From assembly GCF_900177325.1 (NCBI RefSeq), contig NZ_FXBL01000004.1, forward strand, positions 868,001-932,000: a DNA stretch of 64,000 nt, written 5' to 3'. The translations under genes and the position numbers were made by a program. The stretch is from Mesorhizobium australicum (GTDB taxonomy: Bacteria; Pseudomonadota; Alphaproteobacteria; Rhizobiales; Rhizobiaceae). Shown in pieces: positions 28,353 to 39,752 of the stretch. The first letter of the stretch is position 1. Each line of letters begins with the position of its first letter. The notes under the pieces are model-generated. The model was not told the DNA's origin and searched no databases. It saw nothing but the letters and a program-made list of their open reading frames with translations.

Positions 28353-29399
28353 ATGGCCTGGCAGCCGGCGGAAAACCGCTATGAAAAGATGATCTATAAC
28401 CGCTGCGGCACGTCGGGTCTCAAGCTGCCCGCGCTGTCGCTCGGCCTGTGGCACAATTTCGGCGACGACACGCCGCACGCCACCAAGCAGGCGATCGCGC
28501 GCAAGGCCTTCGACCTCGGCATCACCCATTTCGACCTCGCCAACAATTACGGCCCGCCGCCCGGTTCGGCCGAGCTGGCCTTCGGCGAGATGCTGCGCAC
28601 CGATTTCGCCGGCTATCGCGACGAGATGATCATCTCCACCAAGGCCGGCTACAACATGTGGCCCGGCCCATATGGCGAATGGGGCAGCCGCAAATACCTG
28701 CTCGCATCGCTCGACCAGAGCCTGAAGCGAATGGGCCTCGACTATGTCGACATCTTCTATTCCCACCGCTTCGACCCCGACACGCCGCTGGAGGAGACGA
28801 TGGGCGCGCTCGACCACGCGGTGCGCTCCGGCAAGGCGCTCTATGTCGGCATCTCGTCCTACAACTCACAGCGCACCCGCGAGGCGGCGACCATCCTGCG
28901 CGAACTGGGCACGCCCTTCATCATCCACCAGCCGAGCTATTCGATGATCAACCGCTGGATCGAGGACGACGGCCTGCTCGACACGCTCGACGGGCTCGGC
29001 GTCGGCTCGATCGTCTTCTCGCCGCTGGCGCAGGGCATGCTCACCGACAAATATCTGAAGGGCATTCCCGAGGGCAGCCGCGCCACGCAGGGCAAGTCGC
29101 TCCGGCAGGAATTCCTGAACGACAAGACCATCGCCAACATCCGGGCGCTGGATGCCATCGCCAAGCGCCGCGGCCAGACGCTTGCCCAGATGGCCATCGC
29201 CTGGGTGCTGCGCGGCGGTCGCGTGACCACGGCCCTGATCGGCGCGAGCCGACCCGAGCAGGTGGAGGACTGCGTGGCGGCGCTCGACAACCGCGACTTC
29301 ACCCCGGCAGAGCTCGCCGAGATCGACAGCTATGCCAAGGAAGCCGACATCAACCTCTGGGCCGCGTCGGCGGAGCGGAAGGGGCCGGGGAGGAAGTAA
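28353..29399 (+). CDS. Aldo/keto reductase, YghZ/L-glyceraldehyde-3-phosphate reductase type
   Basis: A 348-residue NADPH-dependent (beta/alpha)8 reductase. Catalytic tetrad residues appear in FDLANNYGPPPGSAE (Asp, Tyr), IISTKAGYNMWPGPYG (Lys) and DIFYSHRFD (His). The GPPPGSAE and MWPGPYGEWGSRKY segments are characteristic of the YghZ group. ATG 28353 follows GGGAGAAG. It is downstream of two LacI-type operators and 64 bp before the GH43 gene, so it probably handles a sugar or aldehyde linked to xyloside use. Confidence 0.9.
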   Translation: MAWQPAENRYEKMIYNRCGTSGLKLPALSLGLWHNFGDDTPHATKQAIARKAFDLGITHFDLANNYGPPPGSAELAFGEMLRTDFAGYRDEMIISTKAGYNMWPGPYGEWGSRKYLLASLDQSLKRMGLDYVDIFYSHRFDPDTPLEETMGALDHAVRSGKALYVGISSYNSQRTREAATILRELGTPFIIHQPSYSMINRWIEDDGLLDTLDGLGVGSIVFSPLAQGMLTDKYLKGIPEGSRATQGKSLRQEFLNDKTIANIRALDAIAKRRGQTLAQMAIAWVLRGGRVTTALIGASRPEQVEDCVAALDNRDFTPAELAEIDSYAKEADINLWAASAERKGPGRK

Positions 29400-29463
29400 C
29401 GGCCGGCACGGTGAGGGGGACTTCGCCGACGTTCAGAATGGGGCTTTGGGAGGAGCCGCACGC

Positions 29464-31083
29464 ATGACAAAAATCCGCAACCCGATCCTGCGCGGCTTCA
29501 ATGCCGATCCGTCGATCTGCCGGGTTGGCCGCGACTACTACATCGCGACTTCCACCTTCGAGTGGTACCCGGGCGTGCAGATCCATCACTCGACGGACCT
29601 CGCCAACTGGACGTTGGCGAAGCGGCCGCTCGATCGCGCGAGCCAGCTCGACATGCGCGGCAATCCGGACTCGGGCGGCATCTGGGCGCCGTGTCTCTCC
29701 TATGCCGATGGCCTGTTCTGGCTGGTCTACACCGACGTGAAGCGGCTGGAGGGCAACTTCAAGGACGCGCACAACTACATCGTCACCGCGCCCGCGATCG
29801 AAGGTCCGTGGTCGGACCCGGTCTATGTCAACTCGTCGGGCTTCGACCCGTCGCTGTTTCATGACGACGACGGCAGGAAGTGGTTCCTCAACATGCAGTG
29901 GAACCACATCTCGCACGGCGTCGGCGGCAGCCCGAAGCATCCGTCCTTCGACGGCATCCTGCTGCAGGAATACGATCCGAAAGCGGGGAAGCTGGTCGGC
30001 CCGATCCGCAACATCTTCGCCGGCTCGACGCACGGGCTGGTGGAGGGGCCGCATCTCTTCAGGCGCGACGGCTGGTACTATCTCACCACGGCGGAGGGCG
30101 GCACCGGCTACGACCACGCCGTGACCATGGCCCGCTCGCGCGACATCGCGGGACCCTACGAACTGCATCCCAGCACGCATCTCATCACCTCGAAGGACGC
30201 GCCCGACGCGCCGCTGCAGCGCGCCGGCCATGGCCAGATCGTCGAGACGCCGGACGGCGAGGTCTACCACACACACCTGACCGGCCGGCCACTGCCCGGC
30301 CTGCGCCGCTCGCCGCTCGGCCGCGAAACGGCGATCCAGAAATGCGAATGGCGCGACGACGGCTGGCTGTATCTCGCGCATGGCGGGCAGGTGCCGGCGC
30401 TGGAGGTCGATGCGCCGAGGGGGACGGCGGGCAGCCGGGCGGACCGGTCGGTCTCCATCCGCCACGATTTCGCCGATGCCACGCTGCCGCCCGACTTCCA
30501 GTGGCTGCGCACGCCGCTGCCCGAGCGCATCTTCGCACTGACCGGCAAGGGGCTGCGCCTCTTCGGCCGCGAGTCGATCGGCAGCTGGTTCGAGCAGGCG
30601 CTGGTCGCGCGCCGGCAGGAGCATTTCGTCTATCGCGCCGAGACGTCGCTCGCATTCCAGCCGGAGACCTACCAGCAGGCGGCGGGATTGGTGAGCTACT
30701 ATAACCGCCACAAGTTCCACTTCCTGGCGGTGACGTATACGCCCAAGACCGGCCGCGCGCTGATGATCATGTCCTGCCTGGGCGACTGGCAGAACGGCAA
30801 GCTGACCTTCGGCCTGCCCGAGCCGCTCCCGCTGCCCGAAGGGGAGATCGGCCTGCGCGCCGAGGTCGACGGGGCGTCGCTGCAGTTTTCGTATTCCACC
30901 GGCGGGGACTGGATGCCCGTGGGTGAGGTACTCGACCAGTCGATCATCTCCGACGAAGGCGGACGCGGCGAGCACGGCTCCTTCACCGGCGCCTTTGTCG
31001 GCATGGCGGCCTTCGACACGTCGGGCCGGGCGATGCCGGCGGACTTCGGCTATTTCCTCTATGAGGGCACGGATGCGCCCTGA
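29464..31083 (+). CDS. xynB: Glycoside hydrolase family 43 beta-xylosidase
   Basis: Releases xylose (or arabinose) from the non-reducing ends of xylo-oligosaccharides. The 539-residue protein has a five-bladed propeller with the GH43 triad: Asp15 in GFNADPSIC, Asp128 in SGFDPSLFHDD and Glu194 in GLVEGPHLF. A C-terminal beta-sandwich domain covers about residues 330-539. No signal peptide is seen, so it should act on imported oligosaccharides in the cytoplasm. It follows the aldo-keto reductase and is likely under the LacI regulator. Confidence 0.92.
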   Translation: MTKIRNPILRGFNADPSICRVGRDYYIATSTFEWYPGVQIHHSTDLANWTLAKRPLDRASQLDMRGNPDSGGIWAPCLSYADGLFWLVYTDVKRLEGNFKDAHNYIVTAPAIEGPWSDPVYVNSSGFDPSLFHDDDGRKWFLNMQWNHISHGVGGSPKHPSFDGILLQEYDPKAGKLVGPIRNIFAGSTHGLVEGPHLFRRDGWYYLTTAEGGTGYDHAVTMARSRDIAGPYELHPSTHLITSKDAPDAPLQRAGHGQIVETPDGEVYHTHLTGRPLPGLRRSPLGRETAIQKCEWRDDGWLYLAHGGQVPALEVDAPRGTAGSRADRSVSIRHDFADATLPPDFQWLRTPLPERIFALTGKGLRLFGRESIGSWFEQALVARRQEHFVYRAETSLAFQPETYQQAAGLVSYYNRHKFHFLAVTYTPKTGRALMIMSCLGDWQNGKLTFGLPEPLPLPEGEIGLRAEVDGASLQFSYSTGGDWMPVGEVLDQSIISDEGGRGEHGSFTGAFVGMAAFDTSGRAMPADFGYFLYEGTDAP

Positions 31084-31185
31084 ACGGCCGCTTGCGCGTC
31101 CGTCAGGATGTCGTGGGCAGGGCACTTTCCCGCAAGGGTGTGGCTGATGCGCCTGCCCTGGAGGGATGAAGGAACTGTCCGGGCG

Positions 31186-31635
31186 TTAGGAGGTGTCGAG
31201 GCGCGGGGGTGTCGCTGCCGCGGCGCACATGGTTTGCATGATGCGGACGACATCCTGGTGCGGGAGGACGGCGCCGACGCTCTCGCCGGATGCCTCGTCT
31301 TGCTGCATGAGTGAAACGCGGCGGATCTGCGTCGCCATGTGCAGGATGATCATCGCCAGCGCGCGCAGCGAGACGGCAAGGGCAAGCGCATCGGCGGGGT
31401 CGGTGCCGTAGCGGACCATTGGCATGGCGGGCGACCAGTGCCCGTCTGTCTCGTTCCACGTCCGGCCGGCGATATAGTACCTGACCTCCGCATCGGCCAC
31501 CCAGAGATATGCCAGTGCGGCCGACCGGACCGAATACGACCGGCCGGCCGCCTTTTCGGCGAGATTGGCGAGCGAAAGCAGCAGCAGGACGATGCGGTAC
31601 AGCGCGTCCGTCCCTGTCTTTTCCTTCCGACCCAT
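31186..31635 (-). CDS. Hypothetical protein, 149 residues
   Basis: I do not recognise this protein. It has two hydrophobic helical stretches (ALYRIVLLLLSLANLAEKAAG near residues 10-30 and ALALAVSLRALAMIILHMA in the second half) and a polar C-terminus. ATG 31635 is supported by AAAGGAGA eight bases upstream; the frame continues further, but only into the hut-side intergenic DNA. The gene stands alone on the minus strand between the xylosidase and hutC. Confidence 0.65.
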   Translation of the reverse strand: MGRKEKTGTDALYRIVLLLLSLANLAEKAAGRSYSVRSAALAYLWVADAEVRYYIAGRTWNETDGHWSPAMPMVRYGTDPADALALAVSLRALAMIILHMATQIRRVSLMQQDEASGESVGAVLPHQDVVRIMQTMCAAAATPPRLDTS

Positions 31636-31826
31636 CGCCGTCTCCTTTCGACCGGCCTTAGTGTGAGGCATGTCGGCGAAAGGGGGATCGGAAAAATTTC
31701 CGCTCCAACAGAAACAAGGGCTTGCAGGAAAATGGACGGAAATCGATCCACAAGACGGACGCCCAGACTGACCGCTCGTGGCCCGCTCAAGCCAGTCCCA
31801 GAGCGGAGCCGTCGACGTCGTGCCGA

Positions 31827-32507
31827 TCAAAGCGAGGTGCGCAGGACGTAGCCGGGCGGATGGACGAGGCGGACGAGGGTGACCGGCGCGTCGCCGATGA
31901 AGGTCGCACGCTCGGCGATAAACACGGCCTCGCCTTCCGGCAGGCCGAGGATTTCAGCCTCGGAGCGCGAGGCGCGGGCGGCGCGGAAGGAGAAGTCGGC
32001 CTGGGAGAAGGGCGAATTGCGGACGAGCCATTCGTTCGGGCTGATCCCGGCGAAGCTCTCCTCCAGGGCGCCGGGAACCGCCGCCGGATTGATCCAGCGG
32101 TCCTCGAACTGGAACGGCGCGCCGTTGGCCAGATGCAGGCAGCGCAGGTGGAGAAGCTCGCCCTCGACGCCGAGGCGGGCGCGCACGAGATCCGGCGCGC
32201 GCTCCATCTCGCGCGACAGCAGCGCATAGCGGTATTCCGCGCCCTCCGCCTCGATCTCCTGCCGCACCAGCGGGATGACGAAGCGCGCCTCGCGCACCGG
32301 ATGGAGCGAGACGCGGGTGCCGGCCTTGCGCTTGCGCTCGACCACGCCGGCGCGGGCGAGCTCCTGCAGCGCGCGATTGACCGTCGCCCGCGCCGAGCCG
32401 AACTCGCGCGCCAGCTCCTCCTCGGCGGGAATCATGGCGCCCGGCTCCCATTCCCGCGCGGCGATGCGGCGCTCCATCTCCTCCTTGATCGCCCGGAAGG
32501 TGGCCAT
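31827..32507 (-). CDS. hutC: Histidine utilization repressor HutC
   Basis: GntR-family repressor of the HutC subfamily: N-terminal winged helix (AEEELAREFGSARATVNRALQELARAGVV) and a C-terminal UTRA ligand domain (LLSREMERAPDLVRARLG, FQFEDRWINPAAVPG). 226 residues. Urocanate is the usual inducer. Its ATG shares a base with the hutF stop, so the two are coupled. A HutC-type palindrome lies in the hutF/hutI divergent region, which suggests autoregulation. Confidence 0.93.
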   Translation of the reverse strand: MATFRAIKEEMERRIAAREWEPGAMIPAEEELAREFGSARATVNRALQELARAGVVERKRKAGTRVSLHPVREARFVIPLVRQEIEAEGAEYRYALLSREMERAPDLVRARLGVEGELLHLRCLHLANGAPFQFEDRWINPAAVPGALEESFAGISPNEWLVRNSPFSQADFSFRAARASRSEAEILGLPEGEAVFIAERATFIGDAPVTLVRLVHPPGYVLRTSL

Positions 32508-33889
32508 CAGAAACGCTCCAGTATCGATGCCAGGCAGGCCCGATAGCGCGCCGCGATCGCCTCGCGCGCGACGTGCCGGCCGCTCCTCACCTTGTGCCGC
32601 CCCGCCGACCAGAGGTCCGATACGGCGGCATTGCCGGCCGAGAAGACCCATGAATCAAGCGCGGCCTGTTCGCCGAGAGGCGCATAGCCTGCCGCGTCGA
32701 GATCGAGCGCGACGAGGTCCGCCCAGCGGCCTTTCTCGATCGCGCCCGTGTCGCGGCCGAGCGCGCGCGCGCCGCCGGCGAGTGCGGCGCGGTAGAGCAC
32801 ATCGCCCGCCGATTGGCCGGGATCGGCCAGCACCACGCGCCGCCGGTCGCGCAGGCGCTGCGAATATTCGAGCTGGCGCAGCTCCTCCGACGCCGAGATG
32901 CGGATGTTGGAATCGGAGCCGACGCCGATGGAACCGCCGAAAGAGAGGAAACGCCGGCCATCGAAAATGCCGTCGCCGAGATTGGCCTCCGTGACCGGGC
33001 ACAGGCCCGCGACCGCGCCGCTGCGCGCCAGACCTTCGGTCTCGCCCGGCGTCATATGGGTGCAGTGGATCAGGCACCAGCGCGCGGAGACATCGTGCTC
33101 TGACAACAGCCATTGGACCGGCCGCGCGCCGAACACCGTGCGGGTCTCCTCCAGTTCCTTCTCCTGCTCGGCGATGTGCATGTGCAGCGGGTGACCGGGC
33201 GCGAGCGCCGCGAGATGGCGCAGGTCGTCCCGCGAAACGGCGCGCAGCGAATGGGGCGCGACGCCCCAGCCCGCATCCGCAGACAGGCGGCCGGCAATCT
33301 CCGGCATCCGCGCGACAAGTGCCTCGAAGGAAGCGAGATCGTTGCGGAAGCGCAATTGCCCGCCGGCGAGCGGCCGGCCGTCGACGCCGCCCTGCGCGTA
33401 ATGCACCGGCAGCAACGTCAGGCCGATGCCGGTCTCCGCCGCGGCGGCGGCGATGCGCAACGACAGTTCCGCCGGGTCGTCGTAGCGCGCGCCGCCCGGC
33501 CGGTTGTGCAGGTAGTGGAACTCGGCCACGGCCGCGAAGCCAGCCTCCTGCATCTCCATGAAGGCATAGGCGGCGATGGCCTCGATCTCGTCGGGCGTCA
33601 GGACATCGAGGAAACGGTACATCACCTCGCGCCAGGTCCAGAAGGAATCGTGCTCGGACGGTCCGCGCGTCTCGGTCAGCCCCGCCATGGCGCGCTGGAA
33701 TGTGTGGCTGTGCAGGTTGGACAGCGCCGGAAGAAGGAACGGCACGCGGACGGCATCGGTCACGAAGGCGACGCCCGGGGCGACGGAGACGATACGCCCA
33801 TCGGAGCCGATCTCCACCCGGACATCCTTCGACCAGCCCTCAGGCAGCAACGCAACCGAGGCATGAATTGCGCCCCCGCGCGTCGTCAT
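32507..33889 (-). CDS. hutF: Formimidoylglutamate deiminase; start uncertain
   Basis: Hydrolyses N-formimino-L-glutamate to N-formyl-L-glutamate and ammonia, the fourth step of the five-step histidine route. Amidohydrolase motifs are LSNLHSHTFQRAM, LHMHIAEQEKELEE and GVGSDSNI. From ATG 33889 the protein has 460 residues, close to the family's roughly 450. That ATG, however, lies inside a palindromic repeat and has GAGG directly against it. The frame remains open to ATGs at 34039 and 34081; starting at 34039 would give 510 residues with about 40 encoded by the repeat. Confidence 0.88.
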   Translation of the reverse strand: MTTRGGAIHASVALLPEGWSKDVRVEIGSDGRIVSVAPGVAFVTDAVRVPFLLPALSNLHSHTFQRAMAGLTETRGPSEHDSFWTWREVMYRFLDVLTPDEIEAIAAYAFMEMQEAGFAAVAEFHYLHNRPGGARYDDPAELSLRIAAAAAETGIGLTLLPVHYAQGGVDGRPLAGGQLRFRNDLASFEALVARMPEIAGRLSADAGWGVAPHSLRAVSRDDLRHLAALAPGHPLHMHIAEQEKELEETRTVFGARPVQWLLSEHDVSARWCLIHCTHMTPGETEGLARSGAVAGLCPVTEANLGDGIFDGRRFLSFGGSIGVGSDSNIRISASEELRQLEYSQRLRDRRRVVLADPGQSAGDVLYRAALAGGARALGRDTGAIEKGRWADLVALDLDAAGYAPLGEQAALDSWVFSAGNAAVSDLWSAGRHKVRSGRHVAREAIAARYRACLASILERF

Positions 33890-33995
33890 CCTCGGGCTTG
33901 TCCCGAGGATCTGCGGCGATTCCGCAGAAGCGATGCCGCCTCGATGCGGATTTTCGGCCGCGTCGGCAGATCCTCGGGACAAGCCCGAGGATGAC
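33885..33995. repeat. Palindromic repeat overlapping the hutF N-terminus
   Basis: Perfect 30-bp inverted arms at 33885-33914 and 33966-33995, each itself containing a CTCGGGCTTGTCCCGAG palindrome, are separated by 51 bp. The whole element is open in the hutF frame. It resembles rhizobial palindromic intergenic elements that spread through genomes. Confidence 0.85.
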
Positions 33996-34052
33996 GGCGC
34001 TGCATTGCCCGCCTCCGCCGGCATCCCCATTCTATTCATGCGCTTGCCCCGT

Positions 34053-34094
34053 TGACTCTTTATGTCTATACATAATAGCAATATGCGCAGACAT
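34053..34094. promoter_or_regulatory. hutF/hutI divergent promoter with HutC-type operator
   Basis: TATGTCTATACATA (34062-34075) is an inverted repeat (TATGT/ACATA) of the type bound by HutC. A degenerate second copy ATGCGCAGACAT lies at 34083-34094. TTGACT at 34053-34058 and TAGCAAT about 18 bp on could form the hutI promoter, with the operator filling the spacer. Confidence 0.65.
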
Positions 34095-34109
34095 TAAAAG
34101 CGAAATCCG

Positions 34110-35345
34110 ATGAGCCGTCGCCTTCTCGACAATCTGCGTATCGCCACCATGGCCGGGCCGCACGGCTGGGGCATGGTCGACGGCGCGATCGGGATCGAGG
34201 ACGGGCGGATCGCCTTCGTCGGCGCGGCGCCCGCCGGCTGGCAGGGCGTGGAGCGCGAGGATTTCGCTGGCCGCCTCGCCACGCCGGCGCTGATCGACTG
34301 CCACACCCATCTCGTCTTCGGTGGAAATCGCGCGCGCGAGTTCGAGATGCGGCTGGAAGGCGCGACCTATGAGGAGATCGCGCGGGCCGGCGGGGGCATC
34401 GTCTCGAGCGTCACGCAGACACGGGCGCTGAGCGAGGACGAGCTGGTCGCCCAGGCGCTGCCGCGCCTCGACGCGCTGCTGGCCGAGGGCGTCGCCACGG
34501 TCGAGGTCAAGTCGGGCTACGGGCTGACCATCGCCCACGAACTGAAGATGCTGCGCGTCGCGCGTCGGCTTGGCGGCCTGCGGCCCGTGCGCGTGGTCAC
34601 TTCCTGGCTCGCCGCGCACGCGGTGCCCGCCGAATATAAGGGCCGCGCGGACGCCTATCTGGACGAGGTCGCGCTGCCGGGGCTGGAGGCGGCGCAGGCC
34701 GAGGGCCTCGTTGACGCCGTCGACGGCTTCTGCGAGGGCATCGCGTTCTCCCCTGCACAGATTGGCAAGGTGTTCGAGAAGGCGCGCGCGCTCGGCCTGC
34801 CGGTCAAGCTGCATGCGGAGCAATTGTCAAATCTCGGCGGCGCCCGGCTCGCGGCCTCCTTTGGCGCGCTGTCGGCCGACCACCTCGAGCATCTCGACGC
34901 CGCGGGCGTCGCGGCAATGGCCGCGGCCGGCACCGTCGCGGTGCTTCTGCCCGGCGCCTACTATTTCCTGCGCGAGACGCAGGCGCCGCCGGTGAAGCTG
35001 CTGCGCGAGGCCGGCGTGCCGATCGCACTCGCCACGGACTGCAACCCCGGCACCTCGCCGCTCACCTCCGTTCTCACCACGATGAACATGGGCTGCACCC
35101 TGTTCCGGCTGACGCCGCAGGAGGCGCTGGCCGGGTTCACCCGCAACGCCGCCCGCGCGCTGGGTCTGTCGGAGGAGATCGGGACGCTGGAGCCGGGCAA
35201 GCGGGCCGAAATCGCGATCTGGAACGCCGCCGAGCCGGCGGAGCTTGCTTACAGGATAGGGTTCAATCCGCTGCACGCTCTCCTTCTCCCCGTTCACGGG
35301 GAGAAGGTGGCCGAAGGCCGGATGAGGGGCGGCGCAAGATCATGA
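34110..35345 (+). CDS. hutI: Imidazolonepropionase with repeat-encoded C-terminal tail
   Basis: Third histidine-degradation enzyme: hydrolyses imidazolone-5-propionate to formiminoglutamate. The 411-residue amidohydrolase has [31 protein letters not shown] and [14 protein letters not shown], containing the metal-binding His and Asp residues. The family normally ends just after RIGFNPLHA. Here about 22 further residues ([13 protein letters not shown] and on) are encoded by a palindromic repeat that has displaced the stop codon to 35343-35345. Confidence 0.94.
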   Translation: MSRRLLDNLRIATMAGPHGWGMVDGAIGIEDGRIAFVGAAPAGWQGVEREDFAGRLATPALIDCHTHLVFGGNRAREFEMRLEGATYEEIARAGGGIVSSVTQTRALSEDELVAQALPRLDALLAEGVATVEVKSGYGLTIAHELKMLRVARRLGGLRPVRVVTSWLAAHAVPAEYKGRADAYLDEVALPGLEAAQAEGLVDAVDGFCEGIAFSPAQIGKVFEKARALGLPVKLHAEQLSNLGGARLAASFGALSADHLEHLDAAGVAAMAAAGTVAVLLPGAYYFLRETQAPPVKLLREAGVPIALATDCNPGTSPLTSVLTTMNMGCTLFRLTPQEALAGFTRNAARALGLSEEIGTLEPGKRAEIAIWNAAEPAELAYRIGFNPLHALLLPVHGEKVAEGRMRGGARS

Positions 35346-35421
35346 GAATATCGATGACCAATGTCGGACGCTGCCCCTCATCCCCTGCCGGACCTTCTCC
35401 CCGTGAACGGGGAGAAGGAAG
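35279..35421. repeat. Paired REP-like palindromes between hutI and hutH
   Basis: Two hairpins of CCTTCTCCCC/GGGGAGAAGG type (around 35282-35307 and 35392-35418) lie in opposite orientation, and their flanks (GGATGAGGGGC and GCCCCTCATCC) are also inverted. The element forms the end of hutI and the leader of hutH. Confidence 0.85.
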
Positions 35422-35427
35422 CTCACG

Positions 35428-36957
35428 ATGATCACCCTCCACCCCGGCTCGGTCCCCCTCTCCGACCTCGAAGCCATCTATCGCATCGGCGCGCCCGCCC
35501 GGCTGGACGACGCCTTCCGTCCCGGCATCGCGAAGGCCGCTGCCCGCATCGCGGAGATCGCGGGCGGCGGGGATGCGGTGTACGGAGTCAATACCGGCTT
35601 CGGCAAGCTCGCCTCGGTGCGCATTCCGCCGTCCGACCTGGCGACCCTGCAGCGCAACCTGATCCTGTCGCACTGCTGCGGCGTCGGCGCGCCGCTTGCC
35701 CCGGACATCGTGCGGCTGATCATGGCGCTGAAGTTGATCTCGCTGGGCCGCGGCGCTTCGGGCGTGCGGCCGGTGGTGGTCGAGCTGATCGAGGCGATGC
35801 TGGACAAGGGTGTGATCCCGGTGATCCCTGAGAAGGGCTCGGTCGGCGCATCCGGCGACCTTGCGCCGCTGGCGCATATGACGGCGGTTATGGTCGGCGA
35901 GGGAGAGGCCTTCTTTGCCGGCGAACGATTGAACGGCAAGGCTGCACTTGAAAGGGCCGGCCTCGCGGCGATCGTGCTCTCTGCCAAGGAAGGGCTGGCG
36001 CTGATCAACGGCACGCAGGTCTCGACCGCGCTGGCGCTCGCCGGCCTGTTCCGGGCGCATCGCGCGGCCAATGCGGCGCTGATCACTGGTGCGCTCTCCA
36101 CCGACGCTGCGATGGGATCCTCGGCCCCCTTCGTCGAGGAGATCCACACGCTGCGCGGCCATCGCGGCCAGATCGAAACCGCAGCGGCGCTGCGTGCGCT
36201 GATGGCCGGTTCCGAGATCCGCGACAGCCATCTGGAAGGCGACGAGCGCGTGCAGGACCCCTATTGCATCCGCTGCCAGCCGCAGGTCGACGGCGCCTGC
36301 CTCGACCTGTTGCGCATGGCCGCGACGACGCTGGAGACGGAGGCCAATGCCGTCACCGACAATCCGCTGGTTCTCTCCGACGGCCGCGTCGTCTCCGGCG
36401 GCAATTTCCACGCCGAGCCGGTGGCGTTCGCCGCCGACCAGATTGCGATTGCCGTCTGCGAGATCGGCGCGATCGCCCAGCGCCGCGTGGCGCTGCTGGT
36501 GGACCCGAAGCTCTCCTACGGCCTGCCGCCCTTCCTGGCGAAGAATGCCGGTCTCAACTCCGGCATGATGATCGCCGAGGTGACCTCGGCTGCGTTGATG
36601 AGCGAGAACAAGCAGATGGCTTTCCCGGCCTCCGTGGATTCGACGCCGACCTCCGCCGACCAGGAAGACCATGTCTCCATGGCCTGCCACGGCGCGCGGC
36701 GGCTGTTGCAGATGACCGACAACCTCGCCGGCATCGTCGGCATCGAGGCGGTGGTGGCGGCGCAAGGGCTGGACTTTCGGGCGCCGCTGACGACGAGCAC
36801 CGAGTTGACGAACGCGCATAGGGCAATCCGCAGCGTCGTGCCGACGCTGGAGGTCGACCGCTACATGGCGGGCGATCTGGAGGCCGGCGCCGAGCTGGTG
36901 AAGAGTGGCAAGCTGAATGCCAGCGTCAGCGCGGGCATTTTGCCGGGGCTCGGATGA
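35428..36957 (+). CDS. hutH: Histidine ammonia-lyase
   Basis: First step: deaminates L-histidine to trans-urocanate. The 509-residue protein contains the Ala-Ser-Gly triad that forms the MIO cofactor ([15 protein letters not shown]), the [11 protein letters not shown] signature, [18 protein letters not shown] sequence (here [11 protein letters not shown]) and [13 protein letters not shown]. Length fits the family. It lies directly after the hutI repeat and ahead of an unknown 99-residue gene. Confidence 0.96.
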   Translation: MITLHPGSVPLSDLEAIYRIGAPARLDDAFRPGIAKAAARIAEIAGGGDAVYGVNTGFGKLASVRIPPSDLATLQRNLILSHCCGVGAPLAPDIVRLIMALKLISLGRGASGVRPVVVELIEAMLDKGVIPVIPEKGSVGASGDLAPLAHMTAVMVGEGEAFFAGERLNGKAALERAGLAAIVLSAKEGLALINGTQVSTALALAGLFRAHRAANAALITGALSTDAAMGSSAPFVEEIHTLRGHRGQIETAAALRALMAGSEIRDSHLEGDERVQDPYCIRCQPQVDGACLDLLRMAATTLETEANAVTDNPLVLSDGRVVSGGNFHAEPVAFAADQIAIAVCEIGAIAQRRVALLVDPKLSYGLPPFLAKNAGLNSGMMIAEVTSAALMSENKQMAFPASVDSTPTSADQEDHVSMACHGARRLLQMTDNLAGIVGIEAVVAAQGLDFRAPLTTSTELTNAHRAIRSVVPTLEVDRYMAGDLEAGAELVKSGKLNASVSAGILPGLG

Positions 36958-36982
36958 TCATTCGCGCGAGAAGAGTCTTTTG

Positions 36983-37282
36983 ATGAAGAACATCCAGCTG
37001 ATCGATGGCGCGGAAAACGCCGCCTATAACATCTATGCGATGCCAGACGAGGATTTCGATTTGATGTTTCCGAATGGCCAGGACATCGAGTTCGTTGAGG
37101 ACTTCTTCAAACGCCTCGGCAGTAAGCGGGCGGGCGAGATCTATCACGCTTGTTGGCCGCGCCGTGTCGTAAAATCGGAGGTTCAAGGGATTCACGGAAC
37201 CCTGTTCGTGGGGCTGAAGAAGCAGAAGAAGAAGCACTATCCGACAAAGCGCTTCTCCGACGATGGGGCATCCGAATTCTGA
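36983..37282 (+). CDS. Unknown small protein embedded in hut operon
   Basis: A 99-residue protein I do not recognise. It is acidic in the N-terminal half (MPDEDFDLMFPNGQDIEF) and very basic near the end (KKQKKKHYPTKR). It has no signal peptide or membrane segment. The gene starts 26 bp after hutH, and its TGA shares a base with the hutG ATG, so it is translationally coupled to hut genes on at least one side. Its codon use looks less GC-biased than its neighbours. It is not a standard hut gene; recent acquisition or a local regulator are possible. Confidence 0.7.
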   Translation: MKNIQLIDGAENAAYNIYAMPDEDFDLMFPNGQDIEFVEDFFKRLGSKRAGEIYHACWPRRVVKSEVQGIHGTLFVGLKKQKKKHYPTKRFSDDGASEF

Positions 37283-38078
37283 TGCTGCCCGCTGAGATCA
37301 TTCCCGGCACCTCCCCCGTCATCCTCGCCTTCCCCCATACCGGAACCGAGGTGCCCATCGACATCGCCTCGCACCTCAACGCCGAGGGCGCAAAACTCCG
37401 CGACACCGACTGGCACATCCACCAGCTCTATGCCGGCCTGCTGCCCGACGCGACGACGGTGCGCGCGACGTTCCATCGCTATGTGATCGACGCCAACCGC
37501 GATCCGTCCGGCGAAAGCCTTTATCCCGGCCAGAACACCACCGGCCTCGTGCCGCTCACCGACTTCGACAACCAGCCTCTCTGGAACGAAGCACCGACCG
37601 AGGTGGACATCGCCGTGCGGCTCGCGCAATTCCACCGGCCCTACCACGCCGCGTTGCAAGCCGAGATTGGCCGCGTGAAAGCGCTGCACGGCATCGCCGT
37701 CGTCTACGACTGCCACTCCATCCGCTCGCGCTGCCCTTTCCTGTTCGAGGGCGTGCTGCCGGATTTCAACATCGGCACCGACAACGGCAAGACCTGCGCG
37801 GGCGAGATCGAGCGCGCGGTGGCAGAGATCTGCGGCAAGGCCGACGGCTACACATCAGTGCTCAACGGCCGCTTCCGGGGCGGCTGGACGACGCGGCACT
37901 ACGGCAGGCCCGAAACCGGTGTCCACGCGATCCAGATGGAGCTGGCGCAGATCACGCACCTCGCCACCGAGGAGCTCCCCTTCGCCCTCGATCCCGGCAA
38001 GGCGCGCCGGCTGCGCACGGTGCTCGCCGACATCCTTACCGAAATCGAACGTATTGCCTACGAACTCGGAGGCCGCAC

Positions 38079-38082
<4 letters not shown>
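37282..38082 (+). CDS. hutG: N-formylglutamate deformylase
   Basis: Last step of the five-step route: releases formate and L-glutamate from N-formylglutamate. The 266-residue protein has [44 protein letters not shown] and GGWTTRHYG, containing the His/Asp/Glu zinc ligands of the HutG amidohydrolase group. ATG 37282 overlaps the preceding stop (TGATG). Its own stop overlaps the hutU ATG. Confidence 0.94.

Positions 38083-39751
<1,669 letters not shown>

Positions 39752-39752
<1 letters not shown>

Noticed and set aside
31083..31186. Terminator after the GH43 gene
   Set aside because: Short GC-rich inverted segments exist, but none is followed by a T run; evidence is too weak to annotate.
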